Assembly (NCBI GenBank): GCA_038182865.1 | Contig: CP116226.1 | Span: forward strand, 3,844,001-3,908,000 | Length of the DNA stretch: 64,000 bases | Source of the DNA: Microbacterium enclense | Lineage (GTDB): Bacteria > Actinomycetota > Actinomycetes > Actinomycetales > Microbacteriaceae | Direction: 5' to 3' | In this document: piece by piece, positions 23,005-31,214 of the stretch | Layout: each line of letters begins with the position of its first letter | How positions within the stretch are numbered: the first letter of the stretch is position 1 | Translations under genes and position numbers: made by a program | The notes under the pieces: model-generated | Seen by the model: only the letters and a program-made list of their open reading frames with translations | Database searches by the model: none | What the model was told of the DNA's origin: nothing

Positions 23005-23030
23005 CAGCGATACATAACGATATATCGCTG
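23005..23030. promoter_or_regulatory. Candidate PadR operator
   Basis: Inverted repeat CAGCGATA ... TATCGCTG with a 10-base AT-rich centre, 33 bases upstream of the padR-type start codon and overlapping its likely promoter. AT-rich dyads in this position are typical of PadR autoregulatory sites. Confidence 0.6.
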
Positions 23031-23062
23031 AGGGCGCGCGCGGGCCGTCCGCCGGGAGATTC

Positions 23063-23992
23063 TCAGTACCAGTTCGTCGCCTGCGAGTGACCCCACGCGG
23101 AGCACGGAGTGCCATAGCCGCGCGAGATGTAGTCGAGGCCCCACGCGATCTGCGTCGCCGCGTTCGTCGCCCAGTCGTCACCGAAGGTCGCCATCTTGTC
23201 ACCCGGAAGCGACTGCGGGATGCCGGTGGCGCCGCTGGGGTTGTAGGCCTGGTAGTTCCAGCCCGACTCCTTGGTCCACAGCGAGGAGAGGCAGGAGAAC
23301 TGGTCGTCGCCCCACCCGTACTTCTCCGAGGCCAACTGCGCGGCGTACGCCTTGGCCCCGTCAGGAGTGTTCACGCGGGCCAGCGCTTCGGCAGCTTCGG
23401 CCTGACGCTGCGCCTCGGCGGCAGCGGCAGCTTCGGCCTGACGCTGGGCCTCGGCGGCCGCATCCGCGGCGGCCTTCTCGGCGACGGCCTGGTCGAGGCT
23501 GGTGCGCAGGGTCGCGACGCGCTCGGTGACGCGACGCGTCTCGGTCTCGGCGTTCTGGCTGAGCGCCGGCACGAGCACGGTGGGCAGGAGGTCGGAGGTC
23601 TGCAGACGCTCGACCGCGTCGCTCAGTGCCGCCGTGTCGACGCTCGTGTCACCCACCGAGAGCGGCAACCCCGCCGAGGTGATGTCGGCCTGGACCGCCG
23701 AGGCGCTCGCGAGCGCGGACTGGGCCTGAGCGGCGGCCGTGTCGGCACTCGTACTGACGGCCTGCAGGGTCGGCGTGGAGCCCAGTGCCGCCACGGTCAG
23801 AGCGGCCGGCGCGGAGGTCGCCGCCGGAGCGCTGAACGCGGATGCCGAGGCGTCTGGGAGCGACAGCGGGGCCGCGACGGCGAGACCCGTGGTGGCGACC
23901 ATGCCGAGCGCGAGGCCGGCGCAGGTCGCTGCGGTGGCGAGGGTACGGCGGGCGCGATGAACGGGAACGAGCTTGAGGTCGGAACGCAGCAA
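23063..23992 (-). CDS. Secreted transglycosylase-like protein (paralogue of 16688-17683)
   Basis: The protein (about 309 residues) has an N-terminal signal peptide (basic LRSDLKLVPVHRARR followed by a hydrophobic core ending LAVAAP), an Ala-rich region, a coiled coil with two near-identical AEAQRQAEA-type repeats, and the same C-terminal domain as the gene at 16688: WGDDQFSCLSSLWTKESGW with catalytic Glu, GATGIPQSLPGDKM, WGLDYISRGYGTPCSAW. It probably acts on peptidoglycan. No ATG or GTG is available near the signal peptide; the TTG at 23992 places the start ideally, while a TTG at 24058 is the longest possibility, so the start is uncertain. A tandem TAACG motif lies upstream (24087-24104). 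Confidence 0.82.
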   Translation of the reverse strand: MLRSDLKLVPVHRARRTLATAATCAGLALGMVATTGLAVAAPLSLPDASASAFSAPAATSAPAALTVAALGSTPTLQAVSTSADTAAAQAQSALASASAVQADITSAGLPLSVGDTSVDTAALSDAVERLQTSDLLPTVLVPALSQNAETETRRVTERVATLRTSLDQAVAEKAAADAAAEAQRQAEAAAAAEAQRQAEAAEALARVNTPDGAKAYAAQLASEKYGWGDDQFSCLSSLWTKESGWNYQAYNPSGATGIPQSLPGDKMATFGDDWATNAATQIAWGLDYISRGYGTPCSAWGHSQATNWY

Positions 23993-24086
23993 GAGAGCAC
24001 TTTCGTCGGGGACGCGCTCTCGGGCAGAGCGCGGGAATGTGCCGTCGGGTCGACACAAGTCCCCGAGTGTGGGTGCCCGTTCTGGG

Positions 24087-24104
24087 CGTTATCTCTTCGT
24101 TACC
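24087..24104 (-). promoter_or_regulatory. Tandem TAACG direct repeat upstream of the transglycosylase-like gene
   Basis: On the minus strand GGTAACGAAGAGATAACG contains TAACG twice, 11 bases apart, one helical turn. Direct repeats with this spacing are typical of OmpR-family response regulators; MtrA, which controls cell-wall hydrolases in actinobacteria, is a natural candidate. The rest of 23993-24345 holds no supported gene. Confidence 0.4.
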
Positions 24105-24345
24105 TGGGAGGGTCGTGAGAGCGGGTGATCCAGCGGGCGACGCATACCCCCGGGTGGACGGTCCGGAGCACTCTCCCGACGGACCGCTTCGCGGCAGACC
24201 TACAAACCGCAGCTGACCAGGTTTTCTTCTCGTTCACGCGATGCCGACGATCGGCATACCCGAGCGGAGTCGCGGGCGCCTCCCGCCAGGTCGCGACGAC
24301 GGGGCCGATCCACGACGGAAAAAATCGCGAATCAGCCCCTCGTCG

Positions 24346-26025
24346 TCATACCCGGTGGCGGCGGTAGTAGTCGAGGAGAGCCGCGGTCGAGGCATCCTGT
24401 GCGGCAAGGGCCTCGTCGTCGCCTTCGATCGCGGGGGCGATCTGCAGGGCGAGCTGCTTGCCCAGCTCGACACCCCACTGGTCGAAGGAATTGATGCCCC
24501 AGATCGTTCCCTGCGTGAACGTGATGTGCTCGTACAGCGCGATGAGCTGGCCCAGCACCGACGGCGTGAGAGCGGGGGCGAAGATCGACGTCGTCGGCCG
24601 GTTCCCGGGGAAGGTGCGTGCCGCGACGAGAGCGCCCGTCGTCCCCTCCGCCTCGACCTCTTCCGCCGTCTTTCCGAAGGCCAGCGCCTTCGTCTGCGCG
24701 AGGAAGTTCGCCAGGAAAAGACCGTGTACGTCGCGTCCGTCATCGGCGAGCGGGTATGCCGGGTTCACGAAGGCGATGAAATCGGCCGGGATCAGGCGCG
24801 TGCCCTGGTGGATGAGCTGGTAGAAGGCGTGCTGTCCGTTGGTGCCGGGCTCACCCCAGAACACCTCGCCGGTGTCAGTGGTGACAGGCGTTCCGTCCCA
24901 GCGCACAGACTTACCGTTCGACTCCATCGTGAGCTGCTGCAGGTAGGCCGCGAAGCGGTGCAGCTGCTGCGCGTACGGCAGCACCGCGTGCGACTGGGCA
25001 CCGAGGAAGTTGGTGTACCAGACGTTGAGCAGGCCCATGAGGACAGGCACGTTGTTCTCGACCGGAGTGGATGCCACGTGCTCGTCGACCGTGTGGAACC
25101 CGGCGAGCAGCTCACGGAACACCTCGGGGCCGAGCGCGATCGCCAACGACAGGCCGATCGCCGAGTCGACGGAGTAGCGGCCGCCCACCCAGTCCCAGAA
25201 CCCGAACGCGTTGGTCGGGTCGATGCCGAACGCCTCGACCTTGTCGAGGGCCGTCGAGACCGCGACGAAGTGGTGGGCGACGGCGTCGGTGCGGGCGGCA
25301 TCCGTGTCGTCGATCGCCCCGGCGGCGGTGAGCTTCTCCCACAGCCAGTCTCGGGCCAGACGCGCGTTCGTCAGGGTCTCAAGGGTCGTGAAGGTCTTCG
25401 ACGCGACGATGAAGAGCGTCGTCTCGGGGTCGAGATCGGCGGTCTTCTGCGCGATGTCGGTGGGGTCGATGTTGGAGACGAAGCGGGCGCGGATCCCGGC
25501 GTCGGCGTACGGCAGGAGGGCTTCGTAGACCATCACGGGACCGAGGTCGCTGCCGCCGATGCCGATGTTGACGACCGTGGTGACCTTCTTGCCGGTGACG
25601 CCCCGCCACTCCCCCGCACGCACACGATCGGCGAAGGCGCTGAGGCGGTCGAGCACCTCCTGCACGTCGTGATCGACCTGTTGACCGTCGACGACGAGCG
25701 CCGGTTCGGCGCCGGCGGGGCGGCGGAGAGCGGTGTGCAGGACTGCACGGTCTTCGCTCGTGTTGAGGTGCGCGCCGCGGAGCATCTCGGCGAAGCGCTC
25801 GCGCACCCCGGTCTCGGCGGCGAGCGCCACGAGTGCGTCGAGCACATCCGGGGTCACGAGGTTCTTCGACAGATCGACGTGAAGGTCGCCGACCGTGCGC
25901 GAGAGATCGCGGGCACGGTCGTCGTCGGCGGCGAACCAGCCGCGGAGGTCGGGCTCGAAGCCGTCGCGCAGCGCGGAGAGGCGGGACCAGGCGGCGGTGG
26001 AAGTGGGGTCGATAGGCGCAGTCAC
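24346..26025 (-). CDS. pgi: Glucose-6-phosphate isomerase
   Basis: Interconverts glucose 6-phosphate and fructose 6-phosphate in glycolysis and gluconeogenesis. The 559-residue protein has the two PROSITE-type signatures of the family: VFWGEPGTNGQHAFYQLIHQ region (with catalytic His) and GTIWGINSFDQWGVELGK (with catalytic Lys). The substrate-binding NIGIGGSDLGP and SKTFTTLET segments are intact. Size and order match long bacterial Pgi. The GTG at 26025 (VTAPIDPTSTAAW) gives the usual N-terminus; the open frame runs 12 residues further. It is followed on the minus strand by an intergenic region of about 350 bases. Confidence 0.96.
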   Translation of the reverse strand: MTAPIDPTSTAAWSRLSALRDGFEPDLRGWFAADDDRARDLSRTVGDLHVDLSKNLVTPDVLDALVALAAETGVRERFAEMLRGAHLNTSEDRAVLHTALRRPAGAEPALVVDGQQVDHDVQEVLDRLSAFADRVRAGEWRGVTGKKVTTVVNIGIGGSDLGPVMVYEALLPYADAGIRARFVSNIDPTDIAQKTADLDPETTLFIVASKTFTTLETLTNARLARDWLWEKLTAAGAIDDTDAARTDAVAHHFVAVSTALDKVEAFGIDPTNAFGFWDWVGGRYSVDSAIGLSLAIALGPEVFRELLAGFHTVDEHVASTPVENNVPVLMGLLNVWYTNFLGAQSHAVLPYAQQLHRFAAYLQQLTMESNGKSVRWDGTPVTTDTGEVFWGEPGTNGQHAFYQLIHQGTRLIPADFIAFVNPAYPLADDGRDVHGLFLANFLAQTKALAFGKTAEEVEAEGTTGALVAARTFPGNRPTTSIFAPALTPSVLGQLIALYEHITFTQGTIWGINSFDQWGVELGKQLALQIAPAIEGDDEALAAQDASTAALLDYYRRHRV

Positions 26026-26088
26026 GACACCCACGCTAGCGACCCGCGCGGGGCCGCACACGACGGATGACGAAGCCGGGGAAAGGAG

Positions 26089-26820
26089 CTAGTGATCCGC
26101 CGGGTGGGGAGGACGGGCGGGCGCCGGGTCCGGGAGCGCGACCTCGCGTGTGGCATCCCACGGCTCGGTCCAGCCGAGACGATCGAACACCCCATCGAGC
26201 ACCATGGCGGTGAACCCCCAGACGGTCTGCGGACCGACGGCCGTCTCGAGCATGAACGCCGGGCCGCGCCACTCGCGTCCGTTGCGCCGCACCACCGTCG
26301 ACCCGCGTCGCGCGGGGTCGAGGAGGTCGGCCACGGGTGCGCGGAACACTTCCGCCGATTCCGCCGCGTCGACGGCGCGCACCGGCGTCGGCCGCGCCCA
26401 CCAGCCCACGACCGGTGTCACCTCGTGGCGGGAGAAGGCAAGGGGCACGGGCTCGAGGGTGCCGAGCACGTCGACGCCGGCGGGGTCGAGACCCGTCTCC
26501 TCCCGTGCCTCGCGCAGCGCCGTCGCCGCGGCATCCGCATCTCCCGGGTCGACCCGTCCGCCGGGGAAGGCGACCTGGCCGGGGTGGGCACGCAGCGTGT
26601 TCGCGCGGGCGAGCAGCAGCACGTCGAGGTCACGAGGGACGTGGGACGCCGACCTCCGGCTCGGGATGCCGTCGAGCACACCGAACAGAATGAGTACCGC
26701 GGCCGCCCGCGCCTCCCCCTCGACCGGAAGCGCTTGGAGCGCGCTGTACGCGTCGACGGGTGCCGGACCGTTCCGCTGGCGACGGACGAGGTTCTCCAGC
26801 TGCGCGCGCGGGGAGGGCAT
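26089..26820 (-). CDS. NUDIX hydrolase, CoA pyrophosphatase-like
   Basis: A 243-residue NUDIX protein. The NUDIX box GRVDPGDADAAATALREARE followed by ETGL carries the metal-binding glutamates, and the preceding LRAHPGQVAFPGG matches the subgroup signature of coenzyme A diphosphatases (the UPF0035 region). It would hydrolyse CoA or oxidised CoA to phosphopantetheine and adenosine 3',5'-bisphosphate; the substrate assignment rests on this motif only. It lies upstream of pgi on the same strand with a gap of 63 bases. The start ATG at 26820 gives a normal N-terminus; the Pro-rich C-terminus is not conserved in the family. Confidence 0.88.
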   Translation of the reverse strand: MPSPRAQLENLVRRQRNGPAPVDAYSALQALPVEGEARAAAVLILFGVLDGIPSRRSASHVPRDLDVLLLARANTLRAHPGQVAFPGGRVDPGDADAAATALREAREETGLDPAGVDVLGTLEPVPLAFSRHEVTPVVGWWARPTPVRAVDAAESAEVFRAPVADLLDPARRGSTVVRRNGREWRGPAFMLETAVGPQTVWGFTAMVLDGVFDRLGWTEPWDATREVALPDPAPARPPHPADH

Positions 26821-26849
26821 GGATCGAGGTTATGTCGTGCAGCGTCGAC

Positions 26850-27069
26850 TCAGCCGTTGCAGGCCCATCCATCGCCGTCGCGGTCGAGGTCGTAGACGTC
26901 CGGCCCCACCCGTCGGGCGTCATCGCGCGATCGGTCCGGGCTCGGTGAAGCAGAACGGCGAACCGCGGTCCGCTGCCGAGTCGGCGCAGAGCGTCCGAAG
27001 CCGTGAGCGATCCGGTCGCGTCGGCTCTGCCGTGCGACGCGTCACGCCGGGATCGGCAGCCGCCGTCAC
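26850..27069 (-). pseudogene. Remnant of an Excalibur-type calcium-binding protein
   Basis: On the minus strand just before a TGA at 26850-26852 the sequence encodes GPDVYDLDRDGDGWACNG, the unmistakable end of an Excalibur domain (DxDxDG metal loop plus final Cys). In that frame the only nearby start leaves 17 residues, and upstream there is a stop without signal peptide. A second frame opens with a GTG at 27069 that overlaps the tatB stop (GTGA) and codes for about 49 residues ending in TEPGPIAR, with two cysteines. A frameshift joining the two frames, or simple decay, would explain this. Calling it a pseudogene is an inference. Confidence 0.45.
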
Positions 27070-27611
27070 GCCGTGACTCGCACCGTCGCCCCGCCGGTTG
27101 CGACGGGCCCCGATGCCCGTGAGGCGTCAACGGCGTCGACGGCCCCTTCTCCGTCGGGCGACGGGACGACGGCCGCAGCCTCCTCTCCGACCTCGATCCA
27201 TCGCGGGTGCGCCGAGGTCCCGATGCGGACGCGCCGCACGGTGGCGGGCACTCCCCCGTCGCCGGCTCGCACGTCGGCTGCCATCGGGGCGGAGTCCGCG
27301 GGAACCGACACGTCGTCGCGCGACACCGCCGGGGCCGGCGCGTCCTCCCTCGCGGCGGGGGGCGCGGCGAGGGCCTCCGCGATGATGCGACGCGGGTCAT
27401 ACTGTCGCGGGTCGAGAGCGTGCCACGACGTCGCGTCGGCTGGAACACCGAGTTCGGTCGCGGCGCGCAGCCGCGTGGCATCCACGGCGTGACGGAGCCC
27501 GCGAACGAGCGACGCGACCCACGCGACCACCCCGGGCAGCCGCTGCGGGCCGATGACGACCGTGGCGATGAGGCCCACGAGAAGGAGCTTCTCGAACGTC
27601 AGACCGAGCAC
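27066..27611 (-). CDS. tatB: Sec-independent translocase component TatB-like
   Basis: A 181-residue TatA/B-family protein: one N-terminal transmembrane helix (FEKLLLVGLIATVVIGPQRL), the hinge Gly-Pro, an amphipathic helix (LPGVVAWVASLVRGLRHAV) and a long, charged cytoplasmic tail. The length and the position after tatC favour TatB, which forms the substrate receptor with TatC. The GTG at 27611 has AGGAG nine bases upstream and overlaps the end of tatC by 13 bases. It is the last intact gene of the operon that starts with a Tat-exported lipoprotein. TatA and TatB are hard to separate by sequence, so the letter is less sure than the family. Confidence 0.85.
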   Translation of the reverse strand: MLGLTFEKLLLVGLIATVVIGPQRLPGVVAWVASLVRGLRHAVDATRLRAATELGVPADATSWHALDPRQYDPRRIIAEALAAPPAAREDAPAPAVSRDDVSVPADSAPMAADVRAGDGGVPATVRRVRIGTSAHPRWIEVGEEAAAVVPSPDGEGAVDAVDASRASGPVATGGATVRVTA

Positions 27612-28417
27612 GGCGTCTCCTCTCGAACGGGCGGCGTCGACGCGCGAGCGAGCGCGCGATCGTGCAGCCCCGCGATCGCGAGCGCCGCGGCGTACAGAGC
27701 GGTCATCGGGAGGGCGACGAGGAACATCGACATCACGTCGGCGGCGGGCGTCGCGAGGGCGCTGAACAGCACGATGCCCACGACGGCGTATCGCCAGCTC
27801 CGGGCGAGGGCGCGGGCGGACAGGATGCCGGCGAGGTTCAGCACCACCAGCACGACGGGCAGAACGAAGGCGACGCCCGTCGCCACCACGATCTTGAGGA
27901 CGAAGTCGATGTAGGTGCCGGCGTCGAGGATCGTGGAGTCCTCGCTGGAGGCGAACCCGGTGAGCACGGAGACCATGTGCGGGAAGAGCACCAGTCCGGT
28001 CGCGCACCCGGCGACGAAGAGCGGCGCGGCCGCCCCGACAGAGCCGAGGACGTATCGGCGCTCCCGGCGCGTCAGACCGGGCAGGACGAAGGCGAACAGC
28101 TGATAAAGCCAGACCGGGCTGGAAAGGACGAGACCCGCGACCAGCGACGCGCGCAGACGCAGATCGAACGCCCCGGTGACACTGTCGAAGTTCAGACTGG
28201 CGTTGCGCTCTCCCGCGATCTGCGCGATCGGCGCCCGGACCAGCTCCATGAGGGGCTCGTAGAGGAACCACCCGGCGAGCGCGCCGATCGCGACGGCCAC
28301 CGCCGCCCACACCGCACGGCGCGTCGCCTCGTCGAGGTGAGCGGCGACGGGCATCGGGGCCGACCGGGGCGCCTCGGGACGGACGGACGCGGCGGCGGGA
28401 GCGGCGGCGGTGCTCAT
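27599..28417 (-). CDS. tatC: Sec-independent translocase component TatC
   Basis: TatC is the core of the twin-arginine translocon and binds the RR signal. The 272-residue product has six predicted transmembrane helices and recognisable family segments: MPVAAHLDEATRRAV near the N-terminus (equivalent to HLxELRxR, with HLDEATRR), SPVWLYQLFAFVLPGL in the first periplasmic/TM2 region, and the PAADVMSMFLVALPM region (family P-D-x-x-SQ... in TM5-6). Compared with the usual TatC, the N-terminal motif is divergent (DEATRR for ELRRR), and the E in TM region FxxxF is not obvious. The ATG overlaps the tatA stop as ATGA. Neighbours tatA and tatB and a Tat substrate confirm the role. Confidence 0.9.
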   Translation of the reverse strand: MSTAAAPAAASVRPEAPRSAPMPVAAHLDEATRRAVWAAVAVAIGALAGWFLYEPLMELVRAPIAQIAGERNASLNFDSVTGAFDLRLRASLVAGLVLSSPVWLYQLFAFVLPGLTRRERRYVLGSVGAAAPLFVAGCATGLVLFPHMVSVLTGFASSEDSTILDAGTYIDFVLKIVVATGVAFVLPVVLVVLNLAGILSARALARSWRYAVVGIVLFSALATPAADVMSMFLVALPMTALYAAALAIAGLHDRALARASTPPVREETPCSV

Positions 28418-28656
28418 GGCGTGCTCGGCGGGGTCAGGACGGATGAGCGCGACGTGTGCTCCGAAGGCACGTGGCCCGCGGTGTCGGCGGCCGAGGATGC
28501 CGCCGCCTCGGCGGGCGCGTCGCCCACCTCGGTCTTCAGGATGCGGACGGACTGCCCGAGGCTTCGAGCGAGGGCCGGGAGCTTGGCGGCGCCGAAGATG
28601 AGGACGACGATCGCCAGCACGATGAGGGCGTGCCAGCCGGTGAGATTCTGCAGCAT
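28414..28656 (-). CDS. tatA: Sec-independent translocase component TatA
   Basis: An 80-residue TatA: N-terminal transmembrane helix (ALIVLAIVVLIFGAAKLPAL) with the invariant F-G hinge and the amphipathic helix ALARSLGQSVRILKTE, followed by a short acidic, Ser/Thr-rich tail. TatA polymerises to form the protein-conducting zone of the Tat system. A clear AAAGGAAC ribosome site lies upstream of the ATG. It begins 23 bases after the Tat-lipoprotein dioxygenase gene and overlaps tatC by four bases, so substrate and transporter are one transcription unit. Confidence 0.93.
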   Translation of the reverse strand: MLQNLTGWHALIVLAIVVLIFGAAKLPALARSLGQSVRILKTEVGDAPAEAAASSAADTAGHVPSEHTSRSSVLTPPSTP

Positions 28657-28679
28657 GAGAGGGTTCCTTTCGATTCTGG

Positions 28680-29669
28680 TCAGCGCCCGCCGGGCGCGCC
28701 GCCGGGCGCGGCGCCCGCGGTCGGAGTGGTGGCGGTGTCGACGCGGACGCCCAAGGCGACCGTCCAGCCGGCGGTGTTGTCGCCCGACGCGGCGGCGAGT
28801 TCGAGCGCTCCCCCGTCGTCACCGAAGACGTTGTCGCTGTCGAGCGAGACGCGGGAGAGATTGGATGCCGACGACGGGTAGGCCGCGTCGGCGTAGACGA
28901 CATCGCACGCGGCCTGCGGGAGCGCAACCTGTGAGGTCGCGATCGCATTCGACGCGTCGGTGATGGCATCCACGTTCGGGTACACCTCGAAGTGGATGTG
29001 CGGCCACCGCCCGTCGTAGCAGCCGGGGAAGATCGAGGTGAACGACACGACGCCGTCGGATCCGACGACCTGCACACCTCGGAGGTACGTCTCCTCCTCG
29101 ATCTCCGAGGAGTACATCGAGTAGCGCCCCTCGGTGTCGCAGTGCCAGACGTACACGGCGGCACCGGCGAAGGGCACGTCGCCGTTCGCGGTGTCGAAGA
29201 TCGTGAGGTTCAGGGTCATGGGCACGCCCGTGGCCGTGGCGCCTCCGTCGAGGCTCGTGCGCAGGTCGCTGCGGACGATCCCCGACTGCTCGAGGATGTC
29301 GGGGCCGTTCGAGCCGTCGCCGGGGTACGGTCCCGCGGTCTCGTCCGGGATCTCGCCGCTGGGGAGAGCGGCTGCCGCGCTCGTCGCCGAGGTCGTCGGG
29401 GTCGCCGAGGCGGTGGGGGTGGCGGAAGGCGTGGCGGTGGGGGTCGCGGTCGTCGCTGCGATCGTCCCCGTGGCGGCCGGCGTACACGCCGCGAGGGTGA
29501 CGGCGCCGGCACCGAGGGCGACGAGCCCGAGAATGCCGCGGCGCGAGACGAGTGTACGGATGTCGAACGGTGCTCCCTGGTCGACGACGGGCTCGTCCGC
29601 TCGGTCGAGCAGCCGTCCCTCGTACGCGGGACCGTCGGGGGTCATCTGGGTGTCGGGGATCCTGCTCAT
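28680..29669 (-). CDS. Tat-exported intradiol dioxygenase-like lipoprotein
   Basis: A 329-residue protein. Residues 40-65 hold a twin-arginine signal (SRRGILGLVALGAGAVTLAA) with a lipobox LAAC, preceded by a 40-residue hydrophilic leader. A Thr/Ala/Pro linker follows, then a beta-sandwich domain like the catalytic domain of intradiol ring-cleavage dioxygenases: AAVYVWHCDTEGRYSMYSS supplies Tyr candidates and GRWPHIHFEVYP the two His ligands of non-heme iron. Secreted members of this family are common in actinobacteria, with largely unknown substrates. The ATG at 29669 has GGAGG six bases upstream. It is the first gene of a unit that continues directly into tatA-tatC-tatB, implying that this protein is a main client of that translocon. 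Confidence 0.88.
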   Translation of the reverse strand: MSRIPDTQMTPDGPAYEGRLLDRADEPVVDQGAPFDIRTLVSRRGILGLVALGAGAVTLAACTPAATGTIAATTATPTATPSATPTASATPTTSATSAAAALPSGEIPDETAGPYPGDGSNGPDILEQSGIVRSDLRTSLDGGATATGVPMTLNLTIFDTANGDVPFAGAAVYVWHCDTEGRYSMYSSEIEEETYLRGVQVVGSDGVVSFTSIFPGCYDGRWPHIHFEVYPNVDAITDASNAIATSQVALPQAACDVVYADAAYPSSASNLSRVSLDSDNVFGDDGGALELAAASGDNTAGWTVALGVRVDTATTPTAGAAPGGAPGGR

Positions 29670-29846
29670 GGTCGCCTCCGGGGTCGGGGTGGTGTCGATG
29701 CATCGACTGTGCGGGAGGCACCCTGCCCCGAACTTGACCGATTCTGTGCGTCAGCTATGCAAGCCTGGGCGGCGTCACGAGATCGTCGACTGCAGATGGT
29801 CCCCGCGGTGTGTGCGCATGTGAGGATGAGGGACGGGAGGGACGAC

Positions 29847-30158
29847 ATGTCGGACACGCTGTACGCGGTGACGCTGGTCGTGGACATGCCCATCACGAAG
29901 ATCGACGCCCTCGACGTCATCTCTTTCGCGGCCGATGGCGGCGTCGAGGACGCCGGCACGGCTCGCCCCCGCGTGTGGCTCGCCCCCCACGCGTGGGCCG
30001 AGGTCGAGATCCCGAAGTTCGCCGACCCGCCGCCGTTCGCGATCGACGTCTATTCGGACGTCTCGAGGGAGGTCGCGTGGGCGCAGGCGCACCGCTTGCA
30101 CGACGCGCTCGAGCGCCTCGGCTGGGAGGTCGAGTCGCCGCGAGGCCTCTCGCGCTGA
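29847..30158 (+). CDS. Conserved-looking hypothetical protein, 103 residues
   Basis: A soluble alpha/beta protein starting MSDTLYAVTLVVDMPITKID, with no signal peptide or membrane segment. Predicted strands (VWLAPHAWAEVEIPKF, FAIDVYSDV) alternate with helices (VAWAQAHRLHDALERLG). GGGAGG sits seven bases upstream of the ATG, and codon use is normal for the genome. I do not recognise the family. It is divergent from the Tat operon, with about 180 bases between. Confidence 0.7.
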   Translation: MSDTLYAVTLVVDMPITKIDALDVISFAADGGVEDAGTARPRVWLAPHAWAEVEIPKFADPPPFAIDVYSDVSREVAWAQAHRLHDALERLGWEVESPRGLSR

Positions 30159-30198
30159 CGGTCGGCGCGCGACCGACCGGGCACGCGCCCCGTGCGTC

Positions 30199-31026
30199 TC
30201 AGAGCGGGAGGTCCACCAGCGCTGCGCTGCGCTCCCACAGCGCCTTCGCCACCGCCGGGTCATCAGCGAGACGATTCGTGCGGGCGGGCCTGTTGTTCGC
30301 CAAGAACCCGCCGGGCTCCCAGTCCACCCCCGGCTTGCCGAGCGCCAGCCACGTCAGCCGAGCACCCCCGACAGACGTCGAGGTCATCAGGCGCTGCGCG
30401 AGAGGCCCCCCGTAGAGGAACTTCCACGGCCCGTCCGAGGTCGATCCGAAACTCGAGGCGATGACGCCGGGGTGGAAGGCGACGGCCGACAGTCCGACGT
30501 CTGCGAACCGACGATGCAGTTCTTTCGTGAACAGCACGTTCGCGAGCTTCGCGTTGCCGTACGCCGTCGTCGAGGAGTAGCGATGCTCGCCCTGCAGATC
30601 GTTCAGGTCGAAGCGCGCGAACAGCTTCGCGGCGGCGCTCGAGGTCTGGATGACGGAGGCGCCGGATTCGATCAGACGGTCCCGCAGGAGGTTCGTGAGC
30701 AAGAACGGCGCGAGGTGGTTCACCTGGAAGGTCGTCTCGAACCCGTCGGTGGTGAGCGTGCGGGCCCCGAACACGCCACCGGCATTGTTGGCGAGCACGT
30801 CGATGCGCGGGTAGCGCTCGAGGAGGGACGCCGCGAGCTGGCGCACCTGCGCCAGGTCGCTGAAGTCGGCGACGAAGGACTCCGCGCCCAGGGTCCGGGC
30901 CACTCGTGCCGTCTTCTCGGGGTTGCGTCCGACGACGACCACCTCTTCCCCGAGATCGTTCAACTGCTTCGCCGACGCGGCGCCGATCCCGTCGCTGGCG
31001 CCGGTGATGACGATGGTGCGGGGCAT
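30199..31026 (-). CDS. Short-chain dehydrogenase/reductase
   Basis: A 275-residue SDR oxidoreductase. The Rossmann motif TGASDGIGAASA (residues 8-19) and VVGRNPEKTARVA indicate NADP(H) preference; NNAGG in VLANNAGGVFG, the catalytic Ser in IQTSSAAA and the YGNAK (YxxxK) motif are present. It resembles retinol-dehydrogenase-like SDRs with unknown substrates. The ATG at 31026 with AGGAGG seven bases upstream is clearly the start, though the frame stays open far upstream. Confidence 0.93.
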   Translation of the reverse strand: MPRTIVITGASDGIGAASAKQLNDLGEEVVVVGRNPEKTARVARTLGAESFVADFSDLAQVRQLAASLLERYPRIDVLANNAGGVFGARTLTTDGFETTFQVNHLAPFLLTNLLRDRLIESGASVIQTSSAAAKLFARFDLNDLQGEHRYSSTTAYGNAKLANVLFTKELHRRFADVGLSAVAFHPGVIASSFGSTSDGPWKFLYGGPLAQRLMTSTSVGGARLTWLALGKPGVDWEPGGFLANNRPARTNRLADDPAVAKALWERSAALVDLPL

Positions 31027-31214
31027 ACGAACCTCCTGGGCTGGAGACGCCACGCTAACAATCGCCCCGATGACGAAGGCGGGGCTTGCTCCCGGCATCC
31101 GGAGTCGTCGAGAACTCACAGCCCGCTCCCAGCCCCACGGGACCAAATCAGCATCGGCCGGCGTTGTCTCCTGTGACGCCCGCGACAGGACGTCATGACG
31201 AGAGGACACGAACC

